Source: Mesorhizobium sp. B2-7-2 (GTDB lineage: Bacteria; Pseudomonadota; Alphaproteobacteria; Rhizobiales; Rhizobiaceae). From it: a DNA stretch of 64,000 bases. The DNA lies in assembly GCF_006440775.1 (NCBI RefSeq), contig NZ_VFTZ01000003.1, positions 367,314-431,313 on the forward strand. Reading direction: 5' to 3'. The translations under genes were made by a program, and so were the position numbers. Below, piece after piece: positions 20,001 to 29,796 of this stretch. A model generated the notes under the pieces. That model saw nothing but the letters and a program-made list of their open reading frames with translations. It did no database searches and was not told the DNA's origin. The stretch's first letter is position 1, and the number at the start of each line of letters is the position of its first letter.

Positions 20001-23000
20001 ATCTCGTCTTTTCAGGTCTCGTCACCAGCGCCGATGGAGCCGACTTCACCAAGAGCGGTGCCGGCACGCTGACGCTCGCCAACTCCAATAACGACTTTAC
20101 CGGCGCCGTCGCCGTCACCGGCGGCCTGTTGGCGGTAAGCACGCTGCCCAATGGCGGACAGGTCAGCCCGATCGGCCAGAGCAGCAGCGCTCCGGCCAAC
20201 CTGACGCTGAGCGGCGGCGGCGGATTACGCTATACCGGCGTCACGACCACCACCAATCGCGGCTTCACCCTGGGGACCGGCGGCGGCGTCGTCGATGTCA
20301 GTGCGGGCGGCACGACGCTGACGGTCGGCGGCCAGGTGGTGGGCGGCGGCGCCCTGACGAAGAACGGTGCGGGCACTCTGGTCCTGACCGCGGCCAATAC
20401 CTATACCGGCGGCAATACGGTCAATGCCGGCATCCTGCGCGCGGGCGCCGCGAATGCCCTGGGGAGTGGACCGATGACGCTCGCCAATGTGGCCGGCGCG
20501 CAGCTCGATCTCAACAATTTCAACACTGTCATCGGCGCTCTCAATGGCGGCGGTGCCAATGGCGGCAATGTCGCGCTGGGTTCGGCCACGCTGCAGATCA
20601 ATGGCGGCAACGGCAGCTATTCGGGCACGATCAGCGGCACCGGTGGCATCCTGCGCACGGGCGGCGGCACCCAGACCTTCACCGGCTGCAACAACAGCTA
20701 TACCGGTGCGACCAACTTGCAAGGCGCGAACATCAGCACCGATTGCATCCGCAACGGAGGCGTGGCCAGCGGCATCGGCGCCTCGAGCAGCGCTGCGACC
20801 AATCTGGTCTTCAACAATGCCTCGCTGATCTACACCGGCGGCAGCGTCACCACCGACCGCGGTTTCCAGCTGTCGGCGAATATCGGCGCCATCAATGTGT
20901 CCAACGCCGCCACCACCCTGACCTTCACCGGCAATGTCGTCGGCGCCGGCAGCTTCCGCAAGGACGGCCCGGGCACGCTGATCCTGTCCGGCACGAACAC
21001 ATCGACCGGCAACACCCAGGTTTCGGGCGGCGTGCTGCGCGCGGGGGCGACCAACGCCTTTGGTCCGCAGGGACACATGACGCTCGACAACACCGCCGGC
21101 GTCGTGCTCGACCTCGCGGGCTTCGACACGGTGGTGACCTCCCTGATCGGCGGCGGCGCCAATGGCGGGAACATCAGCCTGGGCAATGCGACGCTGACGA
21201 TCAATGGCGTCGACACCCGTTCCTATGCGGGCGCCATCAGCGGCACCGGCGGGCTGATCAAGAACGGCGCCAACATCCAGGCGCTCACCGGCTGCAACAG
21301 CAGCTATACCGGCAGCACGGTTATCAATGCCGGGACGCTCCAGGTCACCTGCCTGGCGAACGGCGGCATCAACAGTTCGATCGGCGCCTCGTCTTCCAAT
21401 CCGGCGAATCTGGTGATCGGCAACGGCGCTACCCTGCAATATGTCGGCGCGGCCACCACGACCGACCGGCAGTTCACGCTGGGCGCGGGCGGCGCCACGC
21501 TCGATTCTTCCGGCACCGGCCCCATACAGTTCACCTATGGCGGCCCGGTAACGCTGGCCGGCAACGGCCCGCGCACCTTGACGTTGGCCGGCACCAATAC
21601 CGGCACCAATATCCTGGCCGCCCGACTGGACGACAATGTCGCCGGCGTCACTTCGCTCGCCAAGACCGGCACCGGCACCTGGCGCCTGACCAATCAGGCC
21701 AGCAGCTATACCGGCGCGACCACCATCGGCGGCGGGATACTGATCGTCGACAAGCTGGCTGATGGCGGCATGGCCAGCAGCGTCGGTGCGTCCTCCAACG
21801 CGGCCGGCAACCTGGTGATCGGCAAGGATTCGACGCTGCGTTACGTCGGCGCGGGAGACACGACTAACCGTCAGTTCACGCTCGATACCGGTGTAACCTA
21901 TATCCAGTCTTCGGGAACCGGCGCGCTCGTCTTCGCCAACACCGGGACGGTCGGCCTGACCGGCACCAACGCGACGCGAACGATTGCCCTGGGCGGCACC
22001 AACACCGGTCTTAACACGATGGGCGGTGCCATCGGCGACAACGGCACCGGCGCCACGACGCTCGCCAAGAACGACGGCGGCACCTGGGTTCTCACCGGCA
22101 ACAACACCTATTCGGGCAACACCGTCATCAATGACGGCAATCTGATGATCGGCAATGGCGGCACCACCGGCAATGCCGGTGTCGGCAACGTCATCGTCAA
22201 TTCGCCAACGTCCACCCTGTCCCTCAATCGCAGCGACACTTTTACGTTCGGCGGCACGCTGAGCGGGCCCGGCACCCTGGCGCAGATCAGTACGGGCACA
22301 AGCGTGCTGACATCGCTGAACAATGCGATTGCCAAGACCACCATCAGCGCCGGCACATTGCAGGTGAATGGCCGCCTGGAAACGCCGACCATTGCCATGA
22401 CAGGCAGTTCAACCCTGGCCGTCGGCGGCACGGTTCAGGCCGCCGGCCCCACCCAGACCGCCATCACCGGCGATACCGGCAACAACACCATCAACATCAA
22501 CGCCGGCGGCGTTCTCCGGGCGACGGGCGATCTGGGCGGCGGCAGCGACACCGTCAATCTGGCCGGAACGCTGAATACAGGCGCCGGGGCGCTCGACCTC
22601 GGCGCCGGCAACGACACGCTGGCGCTCCAGGACGGCGGGGCCGTCATTGGAGCAATCAATGCCGGCACCGGCGGCGAAACCGGCGCCGGCGACACGCTGC
22701 AGGTGAATACCGTCGCGGGCCGCACCCTCGATGGCAGTAACGTGGCGAGCTTCGAAACCCTGGACAAACAGGGCTCCGGTACGCTGGTCCTGACCGGCAA
22801 TCACAGCTACAGCGCCGGCACGACGATCGAGACGGGGGTGCTGCAGGTCGGCTTCGGCACCACCGCCGGTGCGCTCGACACGCCGAGCGTGCTCAACAAC
22901 GGCAGGCTCGCCTTCAATCTGAACAACAATTACACATTCGGCGGCACGATCTCCGGCACGGGCGGCCTGACCAAGTCCGGCCTCGGCACAACGACGCTAA

Positions 23001-26000
23001 CCGGCAACAACAGCTATGCCGGATCCACCGTCATCACTGCCGGCACGCTGCTCGTCAACGGCGATCAGTCCGCCGCGACGGGCCAGACCACCGCCGGAAA
23101 TGCCACGACGCTCGGCGGTATCGGCATCATCGGCGGCAACGTCACGATCCAGGCAGGCGGTACGCTCAGCCCTGGCGACGCCGGCAATGCACCTGGCGCG
23201 CTCACCATCGGCGGCAACCTCACGCTCAACAACACGTCGGCCGTCAACGTCAATTTCGGCCAGGCGAACGTGCCGGGCGGACCGCTCAACGATCTCATCA
23301 ATGTCGGCGGCAACCTGACGCTCGACGGCACGCTCAACATCACGCAGACGCCGGGCGGCACCTTCGGGCCGGGCGTCTATCGCATCCTCAACTATGGCGG
23401 TTCGCTGACGAATAACGGACTGAACGTCACGTCACCTGATTATTTCGTCCAGACCGCGGTCGCCAACCAGGTCAACCTCGTCAATTCCGCGGGGCTGACG
23501 CTCAGCTTTTGGGACGGCAATGCCGGCCCCCATTCCAACGGTGCGGTGGATGGCGGCAGCGGCACCTGGCGGGCGGCCAGCGACCAGAACTGGACCGATG
23601 CCAGCGGCACCTTCGCCGCGCCCTTCGCCAACGCCAGCTTCGCCATCTTCCAGGGTGCCGCCGGGACGGTCACGGTCGACAACACCAACGGGCAGGTGCA
23701 GGCGGCGGGCATGCAGTTCGCCACCGGCGGCTATCTCATCCAGGGCGGCGACGTCGCTTTGGTCGGGCCGCAATCGACCATCCGCGTCGGCGACGGCACC
23801 GCAGCCGGTGCGGCCTATGTGGCGACAATCGCCTCGAACCTCACCGGCAGCAGTCAGCTACTGAAGACGGAGCTCGGCACGCTGGTGCTGTCCGGCACCA
23901 ACAGCTACAGCGGCGGCACCGCGATCAATGGCGGCACGGTTCAGGTCGCCTCGGACGCCAATCTCGGCGACGCGTCCGGCGGCCTTTCGCTGAACGGCGG
24001 CACGCTGCACACGACGGCCGATATCACTTCTGCCCGCGCCGTGACGCTCAATGCCGGCGGCGGCATCTTCGAAACCGACAGCGCGACCAGCCTGGCGCTG
24101 ACCAACGCTGTGAGCGGCGCCGGGACTTTGACCAAGGAAGGCGGCGGCACGCTCGTGCTCAGCGGCGCCAACAGCTATCAGGGCGGCACCGTCATCAATG
24201 GCGGCACCGTCGAAATCACGGCCGACAACAATCTCGGCGATGCTGCCGGCAAGGTGACCTTTGACGGCGGCACGCTGCATCAGAGCCTGTCGAGCATCGT
24301 AACCGGACGCGATGCCACGCTTCAGGCGGGCGGCGGAACATTCCAGGTCGACAGCGCCCTTCAGTGGGAGGGCACTGTCAACGGAGCAGGGGCGCTCACC
24401 AAGACGGGCACCGGGGCGCTGTTCCTCGGCGCCGACAACACCTACGCCGGCGGCACGACGATTGCGAGCGGCACCTTGTTGCTAGGGACCGGAGGCACCA
24501 CGGGCTCCATCTTGGGCGATGTGGTCGATAACGGCACCCTCAGCTTTAACCGCTCCGACCTCTACACCTTTGGCGGCACGATCTCCGGCAGCGGCGGCGT
24601 CAGCGAGGACGGCACGGGCAACACCGTGCTCACGGCCGACAACAGCTATGCCGGCACCGCGCTGATCGCCGGGGGTGGCGGGCTCTACATCAATGGCAAC
24701 CAGACGGCTGCGATCGGACTGACCGACGTCAATTTCGGCACGCTTGGCGGCAACGGCACCATCGGCGGCGATGTTTTCGTCGACGCGGCCGGGAGGCTGG
24801 CCCCCGGTGGCCTGGACTCAACGCCCGGCACGCTCACCATCAACGGCAACCTCGAACTAGCCGACGGCTCGAACCTCGATTACTCGTTCGGCCAGGCCGG
24901 CGTGGTCGGCGGCGCCTACAATGACCTCACGGTCGTGCACGGCAATCTGGCGCTCGACGGCACGATCAACGTGACGGAGGCGCCTGGCGGCAATTTCGGA
25001 CCGGGCATCTATCGCGTCATCAGCTTTGACGGAACGCTCAACGACCAGGGTCTCGACTCGACATCGAGCGACTACAGCGTGCAGACCTCGATCGCGCATC
25101 AGGTCAATCTCGTAAACACTTCCGGCGTGCTGCTCAACTTCTGGGATGGCGCAGCCGGACCGAAAGGCGACGGAGCGATCAACGGGGGCGACGGCGTTTG
25201 GCAGAACTCCGCCGGCAACGACAACTGGACCAACAATGACGGGACGCTCAACGCTCCCTACCAGGATGGCGTCTTCGCCATCTTCGCCGGCGCTGCCGGT
25301 ACGGTCGATGTCGACGACAGCCTGGGTGACATTCACTCCGCCGGCATGCAGTTTGCGACCGGCGGCTACACGATCCAGGGCGACGGCATCGCGCTCGACG
25401 GACCGCAGGCGACTATCCGCGTCGGTGACGGCACGCTGGTCGGCGCCGCCTACACGGCAACCATCGCTTCGAACCTCACCGGCGCCAGCCAACTGGCGAA
25501 GACCGACCTCGGCACGCTCGTGCTCGGCGGTGCCAACAGCTACACCGGCGGCACCGCCATCCATGGCGGCACGCTGCAGGTTTCGGCTGACGCCAACCTT
25601 GGCGACGCATCCGGCGGCTTGAGCCTGGACGACGGTACGACGCTGAGGACCACTGCGGTATTCAGCTCGACGCGCGGTATTGACCTTACCGCGGGCACCG
25701 GCACCTTCCAGACCGATGCGGATCTCACTTTGTCGGGCGTGATCACGGGCGCCGGCGGCCTCAACAAGACCGGCGCCGGCGCGCTGACCCTCACCGGTGC
25801 GAACAGCTATGCAGGGTCAACCACGGTCACGGCCGGCGGCCTCTATGTCGATGGCGACAACAGCGCGGTCGCCGGTTCGGTCTCTGTCGGAAGCGGCGCG
25901 ACCATCGGCGGCAAGGGCTCGATCGGCGGCGATGTCACGGTTGCCGACGGCGCAACCCTGTCGCCGGGTTCGGCCGACGGCACGCCAGGCACGCTGGCGA

Positions 26001-28498
26001 TCGCCGGCAATCTCAATTTGTCTAGCGGCTCGGTCCTCAACTACTCCCTCGGGCAGGCCGACGTCGTCGGCGGGGCGCTCAACGACCTGACCACGATCGG
26101 CGGCAATCTGGTGCTCGACGGCATTTTGAACGTCAGCGTCAGCGCTGGCGGCACCTTCGGGCCAGGCGTCTACCGCATCTTCAGCTACAGCGGCACGCTG
26201 ACCAACAATGGCCTGGTGGTCGGCTCGATCCCGTCATCGGGCTATATCCAGACCTCGATCGATCACCAGGTCAACATCGTCAACACGCAAGGGCTCACCT
26301 TCAACTATTGGGACGGCAAGGTCGGCCCCAAGAACAATGGCGCAGTCAATGGCGGCGACGGCGTCTGGGAGGCAGCGGCCGGCAACGACAACTGGACCGA
26401 TGAGGCAGGAACGGCCAATGCCGGCTTCGCCGACGCATCCTTCGCGATCTTCGCGGGCCAAGCGGGAACGGTGACGGTGGACAACGGTCTCGGCCAGGTG
26501 ACCGCATCGGGCATGCAGTTCATGACCGACGGCTACGTTGTCCAGGGCGACGGGATCGAGCTCACCGGACCGTCGAGCAGCATCGTCGTCGGCGACGGCA
26601 CGGCGGCGGGCGCGGGGATGACCGCAACGATCGCCTCGGCTCTCTCGGGCGACGCGCAATTGGTGAAGTCGGATCGCGGCACACTGGTCCTGACCGGCAT
26701 CAACAGCTACACCGGCGGCACCGCGATCAATGGCGGCACGCTCAGGGTCTCGCAGGACGCCAATCTGGGCGATGCCGCCGGCGCGCTCTCGTTCGACGGC
26801 GGCACGCTCGACACGACCGGCAGCTTCGCCACCTCGCGTTCGGTCAGCGTGATGAGCTCCGGCACCATCTCGACAGCGGCCGCCACGACCTTGACCCTGA
26901 ACGGGGCTGTGACCGGGTCGGGTGCGTTCACCAAGGCAGGACAGGGAACGCTTGTTCTGACGGCGGCAGGCTCGACCTTCACCGGACCGACCTCTATCCA
27001 GCAGGGCACGCTCGCGGCGGGCGCGGCGGACGCGCTGGGCTCCGGCTCTGCATTCACCGTCGCTTCCGGCGCGACGCTCGATCTCGGCGGCTTCAACCAG
27101 GCCGTCGCCTCGCTCAACAACAGCGGCTCGGTGCGTCTCGGCGTCGCGCCCGGCACGACGCTGACCATCAACGGCGACTACACCGGCGCCGGCGGCACCA
27201 TCTTCCTCAATGCTGCGCTCGATGGCGATACTTCGACCACCGACAAGCTGGTGGTGCACGGCAGCACCTCAGGCAGCTCCGTGCTTTCCGTCACCAATGT
27301 CGGAGGGGCAGGGGTTCAGACTGTGGAAGGGATCAAGATCGTGGACGTCGACGGCAGCTCGGCGGGCACGTTCACGCTTGCCGGCGATTATGTCTTCCAG
27401 GGCGACCAGGCCGTGGTCAGCGGCGCCTATGCCTATCGGCTCTATCAGAATGGCGTGAGCACGCCGGCCGACGGCGACTGGTATCTCCGCTCGGCGCTGA
27501 TCAACAATCCGCTCTATTCGCCGGCCGTGCCGATCTACGAGGCCTATCCCGGCGTGCTGCAGAGCCTGAACGAGCTCGGCACCCTGCAGCAGCGCGTCGG
27601 CAACCGCTCGTGGACTGGCGCAGGCCAGGGCGCCGACGAGATCGGCAGCGTCCCGACCCAGAGCGCCATCTGGGCCCGTATCGAGGCGACGCATACAAGG
27701 CAGAGCCCGGACAGCGCCACCACCGTCTCGGACTACGACGTGACCACCTTGAAGCTGCAGTCCGGCATCGACGGGCTGCTTTACGAGGATGCCACCGGCA
27801 TTCTTCTCGGCGGCCTCACCTTCCACTACGGGACGGCATCGTCGGACATATCATCGATCTACGGCGTCGGCTCCATCCGGGCCACCGGTTATGGCTTCGG
27901 CGGCACGCTGACCTGGTATGGCGACAACGGCTTCTACACCGACGCTCAGGGCGAGGTGACGTGGTATGACAGCAACTTGAGATCGGCCACGCTGGGCAGC
28001 GAGCTTGCCAAGGGCAACAACGGATTTGGCTATGCGCTGAGCATGGAGGCCGGCCAGAAGCTTGCGCTGCAGGGCAAGTGGACGCTGACGCCGCAGGCTC
28101 AGCTCGCCTATTCCTCGGTGCGCTTCAGCAGCTTCACCGACCCGTTCGACGCGGCGGTATCGCTGAGCGGCAGCGATGTTCTGATCGGCCGCGCCGGCCT
28201 GTCGCTGGACTATGAGGATGCCTGGACGGGCGAGCAAGGAAAGGTCAGTCGTTCGCATCTCTACGGCATCGCCAACCTCTATTACGATTTCCTGGACGGC
28301 AACGACGTGGATGTGTCGGGCACGGCGCTGCATGAGCACGACCAGCCGCTCTGGGGCGGTGTGGGTGTCGGCGGATCGCTCTCCTGGGTCGACGACCGCT
28401 ACACGGTCTACGGCGAAGCCTTCGCCAAATCGAGCCTGAGAAACTTCGGCGACAGCCGGGCAATCGGGGCAAAGCTCGGTTTCAGCGTGCGCTGGTAG
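17048..28498 (+). CDS. Giant autotransporter with autotransporter-associated beta-strand repeats
   Basis: This protein of about 3816 residues is a type Va secreted or surface protein. A long signal region ends with TTPAAAA before NLYWDVNN; the start could be 17048 (used) or 17123, both giving a Sec signal, while 16934 adds a polar tail. The passenger (about 50-3500) is a Gly/Asn/Thr/Ser-rich beta-helix with dozens of PATR repeats of the type GxLTKxGxGTLxLTGxNTYTGxTxVxxGTLxV. A larger WDG module appears at the N-terminus and three times near residues 2154, 2698 and 3088. The last 275 residues (from IWARIEATHTRQ) form the beta-barrel and end in the expected aromatic residue (FSVRW). Cysteines occur sparsely in FTGCNN segments. 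The passenger has no recognised catalytic domain; adhesion or biofilm function is likely from the family. No dedicated partner gene is nearby. Confidence 0.9.
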   Translation: MTKWKGQAASYAPQVVGLSAFVVHTMKGTLLPLALLAGLAATTPAAAANLYWDVNNTSLNRGGTGIWDLSTSVWSASNDGVSGPYSAWNNGALDDAFFGGTAGTVTLGVPITVHNMTFEVSGYTVTGSTLTLGGVNPTLSVTTGTATISSTINGTGAVVKAGAGTLTLTGNNSFTGGLTVNAGTLSLTGNNSFGSSPVITGGAALSLTGTNSFVGDINVNGSLTASGAAALGDVGNNIIISGGALNIGTTGGSLTGRTVTLSGTAVSLFGAGIGGAHFTGTGGLSVNPGVNLTDDTNNYTGATSFVGAGTSTFTSIGNLGQASSLGAPTTVANGTISISNPSGTAGTRIAIYAGDGDVSNRNWGLFSNGYRGTGLSNSGTGTLTLTGSISVGNAGTAQAPSFTAATADLELLGVISGGSATFSANAGQVLRLGDANTLTGTGIVGAGKVVAATLANTGVASSLGAGTTTSISGTLSYVGAGASTNRNWVISGTLSNDGSGALALSGSTTLSGTGTLGGSFTGADNVASGVISGAGNLRGAGAGTWVVSGANTYTGQTIVDSGTLRAGSATAFAGSKTFQVNGGTLDLNGFDQTLTTLTGTGGTLNLGSAKLTIDGPTGTTASFGGSISGSGGLSKTGNSIQTLTGASTYTGDTTIGGGTLALDFSAAGGPTSNIVGSDSTLVMTGGTLKVTGAANEGDTQTFDGLTITAGNNTINAVSGTGGGSLTVNLGAITRTGGLMNFNLPTSGNITTSNTSLGGWATVNGTDYAKVVGGNILAFTDADYTDKDNAANWLDNEFITDVTGFFGTVSGTKQLGGLRYTQAVSTTVTVSPGETLGVDGTIIVAPTVLGNNQLITGGKMTGANGGVLGVQQNSTGNFTIASQIVDNGPGMGFTKAGTGLVTLTNTANSYTGATRVVQGTLAVASIGNGGAASSIGASSANSSNLVLEGSTLRYTGTGDTSDRGFTFGKSGAILGAGVEVTNANANLVFSGLVTSADGADFTKSGAGTLTLANSNNDFTGAVAVTGGLLAVSTLPNGGQVSPIGQSSSAPANLTLSGGGGLRYTGVTTTTNRGFTLGTGGGVVDVSAGGTTLTVGGQVVGGGALTKNGAGTLVLTAANTYTGGNTVNAGILRAGAANALGSGPMTLANVAGAQLDLNNFNTVIGALNGGGANGGNVALGSATLQINGGNGSYSGTISGTGGILRTGGGTQTFTGCNNSYTGATNLQGANISTDCIRNGGVASGIGASSSAATNLVFNNASLIYTGGSVTTDRGFQLSANIGAINVSNAATTLTFTGNVVGAGSFRKDGPGTLILSGTNTSTGNTQVSGGVLRAGATNAFGPQGHMTLDNTAGVVLDLAGFDTVVTSLIGGGANGGNISLGNATLTINGVDTRSYAGAISGTGGLIKNGANIQALTGCNSSYTGSTVINAGTLQVTCLANGGINSSIGASSSNPANLVIGNGATLQYVGAATTTDRQFTLGAGGATLDSSGTGPIQFTYGGPVTLAGNGPRTLTLAGTNTGTNILAARLDDNVAGVTSLAKTGTGTWRLTNQASSYTGATTIGGGILIVDKLADGGMASSVGASSNAAGNLVIGKDSTLRYVGAGDTTNRQFTLDTGVTYIQSSGTGALVFANTGTVGLTGTNATRTIALGGTNTGLNTMGGAIGDNGTGATTLAKNDGGTWVLTGNNTYSGNTVINDGNLMIGNGGTTGNAGVGNVIVNSPTSTLSLNRSDTFTFGGTLSGPGTLAQISTGTSVLTSLNNAIAKTTISAGTLQVNGRLETPTIAMTGSSTLAVGGTVQAAGPTQTAITGDTGNNTININAGGVLRATGDLGGGSDTVNLAGTLNTGAGALDLGAGNDTLALQDGGAVIGAINAGTGGETGAGDTLQVNTVAGRTLDGSNVASFETLDKQGSGTLVLTGNHSYSAGTTIETGVLQVGFGTTAGALDTPSVLNNGRLAFNLNNNYTFGGTISGTGGLTKSGLGTTTLTGNNSYAGSTVITAGTLLVNGDQSAATGQTTAGNATTLGGIGIIGGNVTIQAGGTLSPGDAGNAPGALTIGGNLTLNNTSAVNVNFGQANVPGGPLNDLINVGGNLTLDGTLNITQTPGGTFGPGVYRILNYGGSLTNNGLNVTSPDYFVQTAVANQVNLVNSAGLTLSFWDGNAGPHSNGAVDGGSGTWRAASDQNWTDASGTFAAPFANASFAIFQGAAGTVTVDNTNGQVQAAGMQFATGGYLIQGGDVALVGPQSTIRVGDGTAAGAAYVATIASNLTGSSQLLKTELGTLVLSGTNSYSGGTAINGGTVQVASDANLGDASGGLSLNGGTLHTTADITSARAVTLNAGGGIFETDSATSLALTNAVSGAGTLTKEGGGTLVLSGANSYQGGTVINGGTVEITADNNLGDAAGKVTFDGGTLHQSLSSIVTGRDATLQAGGGTFQVDSALQWEGTVNGAGALTKTGTGALFLGADNTYAGGTTIASGTLLLGTGGTTGSILGDVVDNGTLSFNRSDLYTFGGTISGSGGVSEDGTGNTVLTADNSYAGTALIAGGGGLYINGNQTAAIGLTDVNFGTLGGNGTIGGDVFVDAAGRLAPGGLDSTPGTLTINGNLELADGSNLDYSFGQAGVVGGAYNDLTVVHGNLALDGTINVTEAPGGNFGPGIYRVISFDGTLNDQGLDSTSSDYSVQTSIAHQVNLVNTSGVLLNFWDGAAGPKGDGAINGGDGVWQNSAGNDNWTNNDGTLNAPYQDGVFAIFAGAAGTVDVDDSLGDIHSAGMQFATGGYTIQGDGIALDGPQATIRVGDGTLVGAAYTATIASNLTGASQLAKTDLGTLVLGGANSYTGGTAIHGGTLQVSADANLGDASGGLSLDDGTTLRTTAVFSSTRGIDLTAGTGTFQTDADLTLSGVITGAGGLNKTGAGALTLTGANSYAGSTTVTAGGLYVDGDNSAVAGSVSVGSGATIGGKGSIGGDVTVADGATLSPGSADGTPGTLAIAGNLNLSSGSVLNYSLGQADVVGGALNDLTTIGGNLVLDGILNVSVSAGGTFGPGVYRIFSYSGTLTNNGLVVGSIPSSGYIQTSIDHQVNIVNTQGLTFNYWDGKVGPKNNGAVNGGDGVWEAAAGNDNWTDEAGTANAGFADASFAIFAGQAGTVTVDNGLGQVTASGMQFMTDGYVVQGDGIELTGPSSSIVVGDGTAAGAGMTATIASALSGDAQLVKSDRGTLVLTGINSYTGGTAINGGTLRVSQDANLGDAAGALSFDGGTLDTTGSFATSRSVSVMSSGTISTAAATTLTLNGAVTGSGAFTKAGQGTLVLTAAGSTFTGPTSIQQGTLAAGAADALGSGSAFTVASGATLDLGGFNQAVASLNNSGSVRLGVAPGTTLTINGDYTGAGGTIFLNAALDGDTSTTDKLVVHGSTSGSSVLSVTNVGGAGVQTVEGIKIVDVDGSSAGTFTLAGDYVFQGDQAVVSGAYAYRLYQNGVSTPADGDWYLRSALINNPLYSPAVPIYEAYPGVLQSLNELGTLQQRVGNRSWTGAGQGADEIGSVPTQSAIWARIEATHTRQSPDSATTVSDYDVTTLKLQSGIDGLLYEDATGILLGGLTFHYGTASSDISSIYGVGSIRATGYGFGGTLTWYGDNGFYTDAQGEVTWYDSNLRSATLGSELAKGNNGFGYALSMEAGQKLALQGKWTLTPQAQLAYSSVRFSSFTDPFDAAVSLSGSDVLIGRAGLSLDYEDAWTGEQGKVSRSHLYGIANLYYDFLDGNDVDVSGTALHEHDQPLWGGVGVGGSLSWVDDRYTVYGEAFAKSSLRNFGDSRAIGAKLGFSVRW
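23499..26770 (+). repeat. Three large near-identical WDG modules in the autotransporter passenger
   Basis: Modules begin near 23508 (FWDGNAGP), 25139 (FWDGAAGP) and 26307 (YWDGKVGP). Each runs through GxGTW or GxGVW, NWTD/NWTN, FAIFxGxAGTV, GMQF, the GY(xx)QGD segment and IRVGDGT or IVVGDGT into TATIAS and the next beta-strand repeat. A related but diverged copy starts the mature protein (YWDVNN, 17199 onward). Spacings of about 1.63 and 1.17 kb show different amounts of PATR sequence between modules. Confidence 0.75.
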
Positions 28499-28670
28499 GA
28501 ACTGGGCATCGGCAACCGGCCTGAGAATTCAGTGAGTGTCTACTGCAGATCGTGCCGGGATGCCGATCCGATGACCGCACCCACTGATGCGACTGGGCAT
28601 TCGAGGGGCGGCTGCTCGTCCGTTGCCGGCAGCACTTGGCCGGCATGTGCCGGGCAAGATGAGCGATGGG

Positions 28671-29258
28671 TCAGCGCCAGAAATCCAGAATCTCCTCCGC
28701 AGCGGCGACTTCGACATGATGCGAATATCGCGTCGTGAACAGCTTGAGTATATTTTCGTAGGCTTCGTCCGATGTGCTGCAGATCGCATCCTCGACCAGG
28801 ATCGTTCTGTAACCGAAGTCGATCGCTCCGAGCAGCGTCGCCAAGACGCACATGTCGGCCTCGCCTCCGCTGACGATGAGCTCGGTCACACCTTCCGCCT
28901 GAAGGCTCCGGTGGAGCTCGCCCGTCAGCCAGGGTGAGTAAACGGGCTTATCGAAAACGCGAGCCGGCGGCACGAAATCGCGCAGTTCGGGCAGCAGTTC
29001 GAGGCTGCCTGGGCCGGCACATTCGATAGTCATCTGCGACCAGTGCTCATAGTATTGACGCCAATGGCCCTGGCCTTCGCCAGGTCTTCTCGCCGTTATG
29101 AACCTGGTGAAAATCGTTCGCTCCGGTCTGCCATCGACAAGCGAAAGCACCTTCGGCAGGATGGCGGGCAGCCACTCAACAGCCCATGGCCCAGGCGGTA
29201 AGAACATCATCTGCATGTCGACGCAAACGTGGACGGCTCGTGTTGAGATTGGCGTCAT
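28671..29258 (-). CDS. Isochorismatase-family cysteine hydrolase
   Basis: This 195-residue protein has the family's D-K-C triad: Asp14 in VCVDMQ, Lys in RVFDKPVYSPW and Cys in GGEADMCVLATLLGA. The family includes isochorismatases, nicotinamidases and amide hydrolases; the substrate here is unknown. The ATG at 29258 was chosen over a TTG four codons upstream, because GGGA at a usable distance precedes it. It lies 29 nt downstream of the DUF768-like gene on the same strand and may be co-transcribed. Its 3' end faces the autotransporter across 172 nt in which I see no gene. Confidence 0.85.
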   Translation of the reverse strand: MTPISTRAVHVCVDMQMMFLPPGPWAVEWLPAILPKVLSLVDGRPERTIFTRFITARRPGEGQGHWRQYYEHWSQMTIECAGPGSLELLPELRDFVPPARVFDKPVYSPWLTGELHRSLQAEGVTELIVSGGEADMCVLATLLGAIDFGYRTILVEDAICSTSDEAYENILKLFTTRYSHHVEVAAAEEILDFWR

Positions 29259-29287
29259 CGCGATCCACAACTTCCCTGCCGTGAAAG

Positions 29288-29614
29288 CTAAGCCTTTGTG
29301 TCACCCAATGCTTGCGCCGTCGGAGCGGTGTCGACGCTCGTTTCGCGGCCGGCCTCGGCGAGGACCGTGTCAGCGAGGTACTCTTTCAAATCGCCGACCT
29401 CATCGCTGATTTCTTCCGCGAGGATGCCTTCCCGCTCCGCGTCCGCGATGCAAGCTCTCGCCAGTCTTTCTGCCGCGGCTTCCGGGGATGCTTCGGCGGC
29501 CGGTCTAACCGCATGCCCCTCGATCCACTCCTCGACGAAGTGTCCCGGTTTGTTGACGAGGATATCGACCTGGGCTGGGTTGGCCGTAGGCGCAGGAAGA
29601 GTGTCGACCTTCAT
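29288..29614 (-). CDS. DUF768-like small protein
   Basis: This 108-residue protein starts at MKVDTLPAP; an upstream start at 29641 would add nine unlikely residues. The central part (HFVEEWIEGHAV, then LARACIADAEREGILAEEIS and DEVGDLKEYLADTV) shows the W-I...DA...GI..EI.E.VG pattern of DUF768, a family concentrated in Mesorhizobium. The protein is acidic and helical with no signal peptide. Function is unknown. Confidence 0.65.
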   Translation of the reverse strand: MKVDTLPAPTANPAQVDILVNKPGHFVEEWIEGHAVRPAAEASPEAAAERLARACIADAEREGILAEEISDEVGDLKEYLADTVLAEAGRETSVDTAPTAQALGDTKA

Positions 29615-29796
29615 GACTTGAACTCCGGATTTGTGAATCACAAACGCGGACGCTCAAGCAAGGATGCATAGTCTCTGCCCCTCCCGAAGGGCTGTGATCG
29701 TAATGTGAAGGAGTAGCTGATGGCGCGTTCGTCTGAACGGCAAGAGCGTGGTCCGCGCCTTTTGTTGGATTGAGCCTAAGCGTAGCGCGGTTGGTT

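Noticed and set aside
20225..21439. 404-codon minus-strand frame in the autotransporter
   Set aside because: Shadow of repetitive Gly/Thr/Asn codons; no start signal or family features.
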